A DNA stretch of 64,000 nt, from NCBI GenBank assembly GCA_009869945.1, contig WIXG01000073.1:62001-126000 (forward strand). Reading direction: 5' to 3'. The stretch is from Mesaphorura yosii. Taxonomy: Eukaryota; Arthropoda; Collembola; Poduromorpha; Tullbergiidae. The notes under the pieces were generated by a model, which did no database searches, was not told the DNA's origin, and saw nothing but the letters and a program-made list of their open reading frames with translations. The translations under genes and the position numbers were made by a program. This document shows, piece by piece, positions 1 through 11,426 of this stretch (positions are counted from its first letter, which is position 1; each line of letters starts with the position of its first letter).

Positions 1-2131
1 GCGAGGCCCAAGATCAATATCATAAATATATTTCATTCTTCATGATGTTCTTAGTCTAGCGCTGGTGTGCCGAGCGGCCGTCGCTGTCGCACCTCGTGCG
101 TTTTACAGTTTATCATTTCTTGGCTCGGCTCGGCTTGTTGACTATTGACAATTGACACTGAAGTTTGAGTGCTCTATAAAAATTAAATTGCCTTGTGCTC
201 GCACTGTATGAATAAGGAAAAGAAGTGCTCCAGAATTGAAGCCTTCTATGATTTGTGTTTGTGTGTCGGAAGGTCTCTTCGAAGTTGGAATGCCTTCAAT
301 TGCACTTATTCACAGATGACAAGGATAAAATAAAATTAATTGAGTTTGCATTCACAATGGTTTGTCTCGGCTTCTGGTTGGCTTGACGTGTCTTAGGGTT
401 GAATTTAATGGAACTAGATGATACGCCGCACCGATACGAACTCGTTCTCGTGATACGCGTGAGTGTGAATGCAAAATGCAAAATACACAAACAAGCAAAG
501 CGAATAACCCAAACTTTCACAGTGCGTGATACCTTCGTCTTCAGTTTGTACAATGTTGAATTCGCATTCTCAGTTGAGTTCCAATGTGTATTTGCATGAA
601 GACTCCCGTGTTTATTTTTATAGATAAAAACAACATTGGATGCGATTCAATTCTTTACTGTGCTGTGCTTTGCAGTGCAGTAAAGTTTGAGCCGAGTAGA
701 AAAGTTGAGCCGTAGAAAGTTTTAAGTTTACGCTTTTCGCATTCACATTTTTGTTTCTTTTCTTTGTAAAATTCTGCCTGCCTGCCAAAGTCTCCCAATC
801 CAGCGTTACGTAGTGGAAACTTTTCCAAGAACGCAATGCCATTGAGAGTTCGTTCCTCATTATACTCCAGTGTTGGCAGTCATTAGCGCAATTTTTAATT
901 TTCAAGTGCATAAGCCGAGGTTGCGTTTTGCTTTCATGTTGTTTTTGTTGCCCAAATTTAGACTCCTAACAAGGCTATTAATTAGAATGGTTCTTCAGCT
1001 TTTCCCTCCTCTTTGTTTTCGTCGCGTGGGGCTCCCAGTTCGTAATTTGATTATGGCTTGGAGTTCCGAGCGCAGCTGCGCTGCCGCTGCATGCTTGAAG
1101 CAATTCAACAGGTGAATCGTGAATTCTTCGCTTGCGTTTGCATTCAATATCAACCACCTGCTATTGTTTTGTTTATTGCGATGCGACGAATTTGGTTTGG
1201 TCTCCTTCTTTTTTGCGTTTGTTCAACTTTCTTGTAGGTGTTGTGGTGGGTGGCCAATTTAAATGGCCACCTTTCATTTTTGGCTTGGAATCCCCGCGCG
1301 AATTTTAGAATTTCCTTCGTGCGAACGCAATCAAAATAAAATTATTTATTTACACTGCAATTTCATTTCTGCTTTTCCTGCACCGAGATTTCCCGATTTC
1401 TCTGCCCGTTCGCATTCGAATCGCGTGGCGACGGCGAAGAAATGACGTTATTTAAAATTCTGCGCGACAACTTCTGTCAAATTGAATGCGTGTCTGTGTT
1501 TGTGATTTCTTTCTGTAATTCAACAACATCGCATTCTTGTCGTAGCTTGGCATTGGCTTTGGTTAGGAATGTCACGAATCGTGGGCTGATGAAATGATGC
1601 ATGAATTATAGATTGCCCAGAAGAGTGTGCGGAACAGAGGAAGTCTTTCTTCCCGTTCGCGCAGCCTTCGACATGTGTTGCATTATATTTCGTTTATTTC
1701 CCAAATCTATTTCCTCCGGGTTGTATTTTGTGGTTATGGTCTCATCCCGCAACGGAGAAATCTGGAACATTTGCATTACACACTTCAAATGAAATGAAAA
1801 TCTCGTACATGACATGACTACGAGCACTGACAACCGCTCTCTCAAACGCCTTTCACCACCTCGCGTCGTGGAACCAGGCAAGGCAGGGTTTAATGCGGAC
1901 CCAAGGACTCGGGACTCGCTTTCTCCTGACAACTACACTACCGAGTCTTGCTGTCCATGAACTAAATCGCAGTCGTCGAGTACAAGTCAAATTCGTTTCT
2001 CGTATTTACTTTTCTTTATGAACACGATGCAGTCGATTCGTTCGAGGCGGTCGTCGTTCCTCTCACGCGCTGATATTACTTATGTTTGCAATCTCGTAAT
2101 ATTTATTTGATTTGATTTATGATTATCGTAG
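1..2131 (+). other. Probable NTAQ1 intron; no exon recognised
   Basis: The next recognisable exon starts at 2132 with the DYHV motif that lies in the middle of NTAQ1. The missing N-terminal part (catalytic Cys-Tyr-Cys-Glu-Glu segment) could not be found here in any + frame, so this stretch is best read as intron, with the 5' exons left of the window. It contains short open frames on both strands (for example 1606-1932 minus) without splice support or family resemblance. Two copies of a CGGCT pentamer lie near 122-134. Confidence 0.5.
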
Positions 2132-3174
2132 GACTACCACGTAATTCTCCTCTACAATCCCGATGATCGCTGCGTCGTCTACGACATGGACTCAGACCTA
2201 CCATTTCCAACTCACTTCCATCGATATGTAAACGAAACCTTTCGAACGGAAAATATCCTCCAGTCAGAGTATCATCGTTTTTTCCGAGTAATTGCGGCGA
2301 GAAAGTTTCTCTCTCTCTTCTCCTCGGACCGGAGCCACATGAAGAAAGACGACGAGACGTGGCTGAAACCACCGCCTTTGTATCCGCCAATCTACACAAG
2401 TGGAAGTAAGCACGCTCTATCGCTCTCTTGCGTCGTTAATGTTAGAGGTTTAGCGGCAGTGATTACGAACCAGAATTTATAATTGAAATTTGGTAATTTC
2501 AAAGACTTTAATTATTTGACTGAATTTTCATTTTCCGTCCTGTTGCGACTTGCGACTTCTAAAATGCCTAAAATGCGCCCTCCTGATAAAAAGAAGCCAA
2601 GTCGGTCGGACACCCAAGTAAAAGAAAAAAATTTCCAGACTTTAACTTTGTGCCTAATCAAATTTCGGAAAAAGAATCCTCAGACATGGCGCAAAAACCA
2701 TGCACGCAAAGCAAATGCAAAGGAAAAGCCTTTCGGTAGAAGCAAAAAAAAACCGACGAGCCAACTTTGACTTGACTGCGGTGGAAACTGTTTCGAGTGA
2801 ACACGAAACTTTTCGTACCAGAAGGAGTCCTTTCAGTTTATATGTGTCAATTACTTTTTAACAGAGTTTCTCTTCAGATTTTGATTCTCTTTCCTTTGAC
2901 TCCTTCAACTTTGTGCTGCTGCTTTGTAGTTCCAACGCTTGCATAAATTTTCCCAACTCAAAGTCAAAGGCCAGAATTTTAATTTATTTCGTGTCCCATC
3001 GCGATCGCTCTTTCTTGTCAGATTTTTAATTCGATTGGCTTTTGTTTCTGCTCTCTTGCAGTTAACAATTTGCAACAATTCCTCGACATGACTCTTGGGA
3101 AGAACGAATATGGCGAAGTACTCACATTGACAGATTTGGTTAGGAGGTATTTCAAACCACGGCAATTGTCCTGA
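2132..3174 (+). CDS. NTAQ1: Protein N-terminal glutamine amidohydrolase, 3' part
   Basis: This enzyme deamidates an N-terminal Gln to Glu, the first step of the Gln branch of the Arg/N-degron pathway, in cytosol and nucleus. Two exons are visible, 2132-2405 and 3062-3174. The splice joins phase 2 to phase 2 through an Ile codon and ends at a TGA. The first exon opens with the family signature Asp-Tyr-His-Val, which carries the catalytic His. It continues with VVYDMDSDLPFP, where the Tyr-Asp-x-Asp carries the catalytic Asp, and with SDRSHMK and WLKPPPLYPPI, all close to human WDYHV1. The last exon supplies the C-terminal NLQQFLDM and LTLTDLVRRYF segment, which matches the human tail in position. 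The exons with the start codon and catalytic Cys are not in view, so the gene is partial. The intron is 656 bp. Confidence 0.9.
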
Positions 3175-4886
3175 AGACGCTCACCAAGCCGAACTCAACA
3201 TTCATGCAGCAATCCATGCAGAATCCTAATGCAAGGATTCTCTAAATCAAGACGTAATGCTTTCATATTGAACTCAAAATTCTAATTGGCAATTGGTCGG
3301 TCAAAATCATATTACAGCACAGCAGCTTCACTTAATGCACACTTTCGCCTACGCTTCATACTCCAATCTTCAATTCACGGCGCGAAAAGAACCTCATACA
3401 AATTACAAATTAAAATATGACGGCAAACCGTCCTCTTCTCTACAAATTCCGTTCTGACATTTTTAAACTTCCTTCGATTGATCGAAAATGACAGCGGAAA
3501 TTACAAAGCCTTATTTCAACGAGTCCAATATTGTAAAATGCAACCCAGCACTTCGTGCAGCAAAAAATTCGTTCCGACTTACGCGGAGGAGGGAGTGAAA
3601 GTCACTTTCTCTGTGGTCACCGTACCAAAATAACGAAAACCAAACCTCAAACCTATAAATCGTAAATATGTTTAAGGCACCTTGCAATTTGGGTAGAGAT
3701 TCATTCATTGCGAGAAGTTTGTAATCTGTGATTCGTTTTAATTGCTCATTAATTTCTAATTTTATTTCACGGACAGTCAAAATATACTTCAATGCCACGA
3801 AACACGTCGTACGACTCACCTAATCCAATAGAATCAATGGCTCCTGAGGGAAATGCGTGTGCTCACTGATGGACACAAAACTCAAGAAGTCAAGCAGCAA
3901 GCAATTGACGTGCGTATTTTACTTCAACTTTAAAATTGCATGCACAAAATATTTCTTCCCAAGTCGACTATCAATTCAAAAACAAATTAAAAGTAATGCT
4001 ACAACGTTGTGAATGTCGAGAGTACGAAACGAAGTTCGTACAACAAATCATTTATACGGTACGATATCTATATTTTGCAATTGACTGGTTTCAGTGCGCA
4101 AGTGTGTTTGTGAATTGTTGCGTAGTTTTATGTACCGTAAATTCTGTTGACCCAAATTCTGTATTTTTATAACTTGTTGAGACTTCAAGCGAATTCTACA
4201 CATGAAGATTGGAGCTGCAAAATAAGTTCAAGTTTTATGCTATGAAAATGAAAATGTTGGGTGCTCTGAAATTATTGGATGCAATTAATGTCTAAAATGC
4301 GTGTACTTCAAAATTTACTGCTAAGTCCTAATTGATAAGTCAAAGACTTTTTTTCCTTCTCAAAGGAAAGAAGCAGGGCGTGAGTAGTTGAAATGGCCTA
4401 AAACGAAAACATTTACAATATTTATTTGAGTTATTCAAATATATTTAACTGTTTTGACTTGTACAGTGTAAATAAGGAACTACAAACTACTTTTCTAATC
4501 TTGTACCGGTAAGGTCTTTAATTATTAATTCGGCCTGGCTTGAATTTTGAATTCGAATTATGATCTGATTACTGATTAACGACACACGAAGCATTTAACT
4601 TGCGACTTGAAGCTTTCATGCAGGCGCGACGCTGTTCTCACTTGGAATATTTGAGATTTTTTTCGTCAAGAAATGTAACGAATCTTTACTTAGTTGACCA
4701 TTATGTACTAATGTACAATGTTGTTGTCTTATTGTACTACTAAATATTTTAATAAATTAACTATACAAGCTACGTTTAAATAAAAGAACACATGAACTGA
4801 AACTAACTCCATCTCATTCAGGTAATTTTATTGCAGCATTTTGAAACTTTGACACGACAGGTGTCACGCTAATTACTTCAGTATGG
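3175..4886. other. NTAQ1 3' flank, no gene seen
   Basis: This is AT-rich DNA between two convergent genes. The NTAQ1 3' UTR probably ends in it; candidate hexamers (AATAAA/ATAAAA type) lie at about 4750-4790. A minus-strand AATAAA (TTTATT at 4827-4832) serves the next gene. No open frame shows splice or family support. Confidence 0.5.
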
Positions 4887-5824
4887 TCAAATCTTGTCCA
4901 GAAGTCCATTTAAGAATTTTCGCTCACAAGGCGAAGGTTGCGGCGGAGGAGGTGGAATTGGGATCGGTTTCACTCCGGGATAATTCCAAATCACATTCCA
5001 AAGGTACACCAAGAAATGAAACGGAGTCAGATTGCACGTGCATTGGCCAAGAGCGTACCCAAACAGAAGCAGCAGCACAGTTCGGATTGTGACTGGCACC
5101 TTGCGAATCATGGCGATGGTTTCCCTCCAAAGGAGCAAGAACGGGTGAGCGATTCCCCGAAGTTTTCCCTTCGACCGAAAGTGATGACCGAGTCCTCGGC
5201 TGAATCCGTTCACGTACTTAATTGGATGTTTGGACATTGAGTACTTTCTGGCTGCTGCCAAGCGGGCTGCACGGCGACGAAGAAATCGCTGCTGAACGCC
5301 TGCCGGGGACTCACGCAAGTGATTTTCGGTGATTGTGTCAATCGCGTACACACGATGCAATTTTGAAAAGCCCAGGACACTCGTCAGTGATTCTTGGCAA
5401 ATGGGGCACCAATTCTTGATCCGCGCCCAGGCGTGAATGCAATCATAACAAAATGAGTGACCACAGGAGGAGACGGTTGCTTCGATGACAGGGTCGTAAC
5501 AGAGGGGGCATCTGATTACGTCGTCTGATGCTGCTGACGGTGTGACAGCATCCCAGGAAAAGGCATGGGGCCGAGATGGAACTGCGACCACACCTGGCTT
5601 CAGAAATGGAAACCGTTCGTTGTCACCTCGATCGCTGTATTCGTGAATTCCTGGAAGGAGGTGACAGGAGTCAGCTTTATGGTTCTTCCGAAAATGTAGA
5701 ATTTTAATTTGAGCTATGAACTTACCAATCATGATAAAAGCGTTCGCCGGTTCCTTCGGCGAGAATTTCAGTTTCCAGTACTCATACTCGTCATCATCGA
5801 TCTCCACGTTTGCCTTGTTGAATT
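4887..5824 (-). CDS. RING-finger membrane protein, copy A
   Basis: Likely a membrane-anchored E3 ubiquitin ligase. Exons on the minus strand are 5824-5726 and 5650-4887 (stop TGA). The 75-nt intron between them has GTAAGT and CCAG ends and stays open if retained. A C3HC4 RING is clear: CPLC, then CGHSFCYDC, then WCPIC, resembling the RNF8/CHFR class of RINGs. It is followed by a conserved block (KLHRVYAID..ENHL), about 70 basic residues, and a C-terminal hydrophobic helix (TVLLLLFGYALG) plus a second semi-hydrophobic stretch ending in a proline run. The exon at 5824 lacks an ATG, and one upstream base is needed to complete its first codon. The start is unresolved; in the paralogue next door it is a 4-nt coding exon. 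It shares the EYWK/GYWK block, RING, KLHRVYAID block and tail with copy B, so the two are tandem duplicates. I cannot name an orthologue. Confidence 0.8.
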
Positions 5825-6138
5825 CTGCAGGAATTGTAATAAAAGTCGCCTAAGATCTGCCAATAATAATCAATCACTTTGCAGCCTCGCTTTCGCAAAA
5901 AATTAGCAATAACTTGGCTTTAACTCCTAGGAACAAGCAAACGTAAAATTTGAATTCCCTTTGAAATTTCACTTTTTCATTTAAACAAGCAGGGTTTTCT
6001 GAGAGATGCATCGAACAAACTGGACAATAAATTCATTTATTTGAATTAAATTAGTTCCATTCACTTATCAGTCTTAATAATTTCTTCACTTCAATGATTA
6101 CACTTGTGTTGTTGTGTCCTGTGCTCTGTTGGGATTGA
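5825..6138. other. Spacer between tandem RING genes
   Basis: This 314-bp spacer must hold the promoter and first exon of copy A and the 3' end of copy B. TTTATT at 6036-6041 is a minus-strand AATAAA about 100 nt past the copy B stop. No ATG followed by a GT donor in the right phase was found on the minus strand, so copy A's start codon is not identified. Confidence 0.5.
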
Positions 6139-7188
6139 TTATTTTCGCCACAATTTATCAAATTTTTCTGCCAACCATGCGAAAACGTCGGTTCCATTTC
6201 TTGGTGGACATCCATGAACGTGATCACAGGCGTCAGGATACTTGTGTATTGCACTCCAGACGTAAGCCAGGAAGTGAGATGGCGACCAGTTGCACGTGAG
6301 GAGGCCAAAGACATACGCTAGCAGGAGGCTGGCGACCACCAATAATGTGGTCGGTGTTTTGAAGATCCATGCTAAATAGGCTCTCCAGTACAAAATGAAG
6401 GCCTGTCCAATGCCCTTCAGAAGTCCTTTTGATTGAATGTACAACTGCGTACGACGATGAAGGTCTTTGAAGTACTTGAGCGATCCCTTCGTGTGATATT
6501 CACGCATCGTTTTCTCCAGACGAATGACTCGACGTTCCATGAATCTCTGCTTCGTCTCCGGTCTCAAGGCGGCCAAGTGATTTTCGATTACGTTATCGAT
6601 TGCGTAGACACGATGCAACTTTCGCTGGCCCCACCAATCGATCAGCACTTCTTGACAAATTGGACACCAGTTTCTGAGTTTGGCCCATTGATGAATGCAA
6701 TCATAGCAGAAAACATGCCCGCAGAAGACCGCTGTCGCTTCGAGCACTGGTTCGTAGCAAAGTAGGCACTTGATAATGTCTTGATTGAAGAAATGATTGG
6801 AATGAGACGGAGGCTGGCCTGTTGAAGTTTTCACTCTCGTTTGAAGCATGGCTGCATCGTCTCCAGCATCTGCAAAAGATATTGGGCTTGGGACTGGAAC
6901 GTGTATGACGTTTTCGAGCTTTGTGGCCGGCGAAAGCACACTCGCAGGTTTATCATTCTCCCATTTCAGGCTCTTCTCCCTCGATTTCGGGCTTCCATTA
7001 ACAAACATTGGAACTCTGGTCCCATCGGCTAATTTCTTAACTTTCCAGTATCCGCCAGGTTTCTTCGTGAAATGTTGGCTGTCTCCAACTTCATAAGTAT
7101 TGTCTGTGAACGAAATTCTGTGATTGAATTAACAGGCCAGGCTACCCAAGACAAGTTAAAGGAAAAGAACCAGTGATGACTGACCCAT
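6139..7188 (-). CDS. RING-finger membrane protein, copy B
   Basis: Tandem paralogue of copy A and a likely membrane E3 ubiquitin ligase. The proposed model is exon 1 at 7188-7185 (ATG G, donor GTCAGT) and exon 2 at 7103-6139 (acceptor after TTCACAG, stop TAA). The two total 969 nt, an exact multiple of three, for 322 aa starting MDNTYEVGD. The RING has CLLC, CGHVFCYDC and WCPIC. It is followed by the KLHRVYAIDNVIENHL block shared with copy A, a basic region, and a strong transmembrane helix near the C-terminus (LLVVASLLLAYVFGLL), then an amphipathic tail. The long acidic/Ser-rich N-terminal region is not shared with copy A. The 4-nt first coding exon is unusual and should be treated as provisional; the rest is firm. 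Confidence 0.8.
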
Positions 7189-7717
7189 GATCTTTGAATG
7201 ATGCTGATGTGCCCACGTCCCTGCCCGATCTCTTCACAAAAATGACCACTTGTACGAGCACACGAAATATTAGATGAAAATACGCACTAAAAGCGAATAG
7301 TTGGAATTGCTATTATTCGTAAGAGCATCGATTTCCAGATAATTTTGGTCCTTCAACGGGTTCTCTGCTGGTAACTTCCTCAATACACGTCCAACTTAAC
7401 GACATTATTCCCATGGTCCACGTTTACCCCTTGCGCGTGGCCCCTTCCGGCGAATCGTTCATATGGAAGTATTGCTAGTTCTGAGCAGTCGGAGTCGCTG
7501 ATAAACAAAATGTACGCAGCGGTAGCCCGCCCAAGACTGCAAGCGGGAGGCTCGTTCGTATTTTTACCCACTTCGTCCTAAAAATTAATTTAGTAAGAAT
7601 CGCTTGACTTCAAGGACTAAAGAACCAACTTTCTCAGAAGGTATTCAAAATTAACAAGCTCCACCCAGCCTCCGCTTGTCCTCTCTGCCGCGAAGGACAG
7701 ATAGATTGGCCTTAACA
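7189..7717. promoter_or_regulatory. Divergent promoter region, RING copy B / MARCH
   Basis: The spacer separates two genes transcribed away from each other, so it should hold both promoters and 5' UTRs. A short GC-richer stretch lies at about 7430-7560. No clear TATA box or further gene was recognised. Confidence 0.4.
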
Positions 7718-10097
7718 ATGGAGTCCAATGATCACGGGGCTCCAGCACCAGCGCCAGCAGAAACCGACAATTTCGAAAACACTGAGACTTCAACCGCCAA
7801 CGCTCGTGATTCTTATCAACCGATTACAACCACAACAAATGCCAATTCCGGCGCAAGCGTCTCAGCTCAATGTGTCCTTGACCCAACGGCGGTAGTGACT
7901 TCTTCCAGGTCCGCAGAGAGTAACGCCAATGCAGATGAAATAACGACAGGAAATAGCCGAAATGGCAAGCAAGACAACAAGCTGAAATCGAAAGGGAGTT
8001 TGACAGCCCCGCCTTCCAGAAGGCCTTCATTGTTTCAGAATCTTGTTAAAATTTACCCATTTTCATTGTCGATGAGCTGGCCAGACTCGCAACGGCGAAT
8101 CAACAATGAGGTAAACAGTAATACGAATGTCAACGCTAATATGGCGGCGACGGATGAAGAGCAGCACCAGCGAGAATGTTCTGATGAGTTGTGCATGCTG
8201 AAGGCGGTTGCCCCGCTTCCAGACGATAGCTCGGGCGTGGACGGCTCGCCGCCCAGGGCCAAGCACAGTGGAACCAAAAGCCCAAGCCGCCGCGAATCGA
8301 TTGCGAACATGATTCAGGACATAAATCGGAAGGAAAGCCACTTGCATGTCCAGGAGGGTCCTGCGAATGAGAATGAACCAGCCGGTGGCACTGTTGTGGT
8401 CGTTCGCTGCTCTGGCTCTGCCAGTACAGAAGGATTCTGCCGAATTTGCCATGATAATCCGAGCAAAATGACATTGATTGCTCCGTGTTCGTGCAAAGGT
8501 AGTGTTATTCTTTCAAATGCAATAAATTCTTTCTGCCCTGTCTGTGTGCACAGATTTCGATTTCAGGATCAATGGGCCTCGTTCATCGAACTTGCCTTGA
8601 ACGGTGGCTGGGCGAGTCTGGGAAGCAGAATTGTGAAGTTTGCAAGACGGAATTCATCACTGAAAGAAGACCAAGAGTAAGTTTTTGTCCCTGCATCCCA
8701 CGTTCTCTGATTTTACTCGGATTCTGGAAATCTTTTACAGTACACTGGATGCTCAAGCATTTATCAGTGGATTAAATCCCCGCTCTCGCCCACCGACACC
8801 CGGAACCTCTTCTTCGACCTGGCTTGTTTCCTCGTCCTCACTCCTTTGGCCTTGGTCTCCGCTTGGTTGTGCATTGTAGGTGCTCAGCGCTATGACGAAA
8901 TTTTGGACATCGAGCCAGTGCTAATGTTGTAATGCACCGAACATAGACATAAATACTAACTCGCATTTTCTTACTCTTCTAACGGAAGGTGGTGATTATT
9001 CAGGACTCGAAGAACGGCAACATCTTCGATCTGAGTGCGGACAGAACAGTGAATGGACACCGACGAAACAGAGGTTTCTGGAGAAATACGTACAGCAACG
9101 ACCCCAACAGCACGACCTGGACTTCGATTGGCTTGTGTTAGTTTGCGAATTTCCTGATGCGACATTTATAATTTAGATTTGAAATACGAGGCGGTGATTT
9201 ATGCGTTTTTGGACAGTGACTCTGACGGGGACATTGCTGGCAGCTTACTACGTCTGGCTTTATGTGGCTTTTCGGTAAGAATCCCGAATCGTCCGCGTGC
9301 CTTGTGCCCAAATTGTATTATGTAATTGAAAATAATCTTTCAGATATCATCTTCAAATCTGGCGGGAGTGGCAGCGTCACAATTATGTCGTCACAATCGT
9401 GCCGGTCACAGCGAACCGAGATCGTCGCGATCGGGCTCCGGCTTCAAGTTCTGCCCAAGCTGAGGACCGTGGCGGACATCGCTCAGACCCCGGGACGAGG
9501 ATCAACACTGGAAGCGGAAGCTCGACGGCCGCAGAAGAAAGTTCTCGGGAAAGAACTCGATCGCTGTCCATTGGCCGTCGCCTTGAAAAGGGAAGGAAGC
9601 ATTCACATGGCAAGCAATTCATGGTCCGACAAGCGGCTCGTTTTGAAGCTCAACGCCTGGCAGCAGTGGCAGAAATGAATCCATTATACAACCTTTCGTA
9701 CCTGAATGAATATCACGCACTGCTCATGGCCAGCGTCAATTACAACGAAGATTCTTCATCGTCGTCTTCATTTTCGCTCCGACCGTCGTCTACAAGCAGC
9801 AGCGAGGCGTCAACACCGACGCCGCAGCAGCCAAATTCCGCTCCGGCGGCGACTGCCACGACAGTCATTGATACACCTGACAGAGAAGTGATTATCATTG
9901 AGCCGGAGCCCTCCGTCTCTCTCCCAAACTTTCGAACCGAAGAGGAGCTGGAAGTGCGTTGCGCAAACTGTCGAAGTACCTCAATCACAGCGATTGTAGC
10001 CGAATCAACTCCAATAGCAGCGGATAATAACGAAAACTCCCAAATAGTTCAAGTGCAAAGTAAGTCGTTGCCATCAGCGCCAGAAGTTCGTACGTGA
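7718..10097 (+). CDS. MARCH-type RING-CH membrane E3 ligase
   Basis: Membrane-associated E3 ligase of the MARCHF2/3 type, acting in endosome/ER membranes. Exons are 7718-8498, 8567-8676, 8741-about 8917, about 8989-9136, 9177-9274 and 9344-10097. The ATG at 7718 follows AACA. The first ~240 residues are disordered and Ser/Thr-rich. The RING-CH runs from GFCRICHD through APCSCKG to HRTCLERW and CEVCK, split by an intron as in the family. Then come YQWIKSPLSP, TM1 (LACFLVLTPLALVSAWLC) and a GAQ motif seen in MARCHF3. TM2 (TVTLTGTLLAAYYVWLYVAF) leads into YHLQIWREWQRHN and a long disordered tail. The frame holds only if the T run at 9206-9210 has four Ts rather than five (see findings). The end of exon 3 and start of exon 4 are uncertain. 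About 688 aa if corrected. Confidence 0.85.
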
Positions 10098-10344
10098 AAA
10101 CGAAGACGAATTACCACGAAAGGGTTATTCGACAGGGCCCAAATTTCAAATTATTTCTATAACTTACTTTGATTTTTGACTGGAAGAGAATGATTCTTTC
10201 GAATTTGCAATTGCGTAGAAGAATTTATTGCGAATTTTGACCAGATGAGTACGAGTACGATAGTTGGTTTAATATTTTGAAGGTATAGTACGGGCATAGT
10301 GCAGGATTTCAGCCTGTAAATAGTTGCCATTGTCCAATGTCGCA
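10098..10344. other. Tail-to-tail spacer
   Basis: A short convergent 3' region. TTTATT at 10224-10229 is a minus-strand AATAAA for the membrane gene to the right. No separate + strand AATAAA was seen before the minus-strand coding region, so the MARCH 3' UTR may overlap its neighbour. Confidence 0.45.
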
Positions 10345-11426
10345 TCATGCAGCTTCCACGCCGGACTGATGTGGCCAATGTGTTAAGTATCCGAACATGA
10401 CCCACATCTGGTACATGATGAACACCTCCGAAAGACTGGGCGGGGCCTGGTCCTCAATGATTGCGATCACGATTCCGGTCGCCATTACGGCGAACCACCC
10501 AACGCAAATGTTCCAGTGTCCCTATTTGGCATGGGTCATGGAAAATCGAATTGAAATATTACAAACTGAGCATGGGGCATTGTCTGATTAGTGTGGTCAC
10601 CTGAATGACTCCAAGAAACCAGACGATCTCGACGAGGACGGCCAAGCCGAGCGATATCAGGATGCATGTTGGATTAAAATAGTAACGCCCTGAATGCAGT
10701 ACAAACATGTCATACTTTCGGAGTGAGCCAGCGTATGGCGAATATTTCCGCATGATGTATTTACCGAGAATATGCAGTCGTTCCCCTATCACGAGGTTAT
10801 CGAACCCCGTCGGCTTCACCACTTTGACAAGACGTGCATTAATTGGAATTATCGGATGTGCGTGGACCCAATGCCAAGCGTACAGCATGCGTGCCGCTTC
10901 CAGAACGGAGTAGAGGACGGTTTTGATCTGCAGTAAACGTAGATGTAGAATTGTAGACAAATCTAGTAACTGAAAAGTCCTGCGTGGCTTAAGTAGTCGG
11001 CAACTAACCAAGCTCGCAAGCGCCAAGTACTTTGCGCCCAAAACGATATCCCATCCGAAAATGCCAACTGGATTCATGTCTTCATTCTCTTGCAGGTTGA
11101 TCCACGCCCTCGCGAACACGCATTGCACTGAGCCCGTCCTGGTCACGGCGGATGGAATCACGAACCATTCAAACCTCTTCACAATTTTGATGCTCTTTGG
11201 CAGGAAGTAGTCGAATAATATGTTTGAAGACTGTAATCTTTCTACTGGAGCTCGACAATAAAAAAAATCTTAGCCGTCTTGCGACACTTGCGAGGCATAA
11301 AACCGAATCCCATGAATTTTGGGGGGGGGGTTCTCGTTTCGTTTGGTTTATCTGAATTAAAGTACCCTGATGAGTTCCTTTGGGACTAAGGAGATTAGCT
11401 CGGGCACCGTGGGCAGGTGATTTCAT
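10345..11426 (-). CDS. Unrecognised multi-pass membrane protein
   Basis: Minus-strand exons are 11426-11366, 11244-11009, 10927-10601 and 10521-10345. All junctions are GT-AG and keep phase, giving 801 nt and 266 aa with ATG at 11426 and TGA at 10345. I do not recognise the family. About four hydrophobic helices are visible: around GIFGWDIVLGAKYLALASL (residues ~80-100), TVLYSVLEAARMLYAW, the long CILISLGLAVLVEIVWFLG, and VGWFAVMATGIVIAII near the C-terminus, with a Trp/His-rich end (QMWVMFGYLTHW). There is no signal peptide; the N-terminus is basic and Pro/Gly-rich. A run of ten G at 11321-11330 lies in intron 1. It is head-to-head with the small membrane-protein gene at 12126. The clean four-exon phase match supports a real gene. 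Confidence 0.75.

Noticed and set aside
1601-1792. Segment reading NGEIWNIC, superficially like the NTAQ1 ENVWKLC block
   Set aside because: Lacks the catalytic Cys-Tyr-Cys-Glu-Glu part and has no suitable donor joining to 2132.
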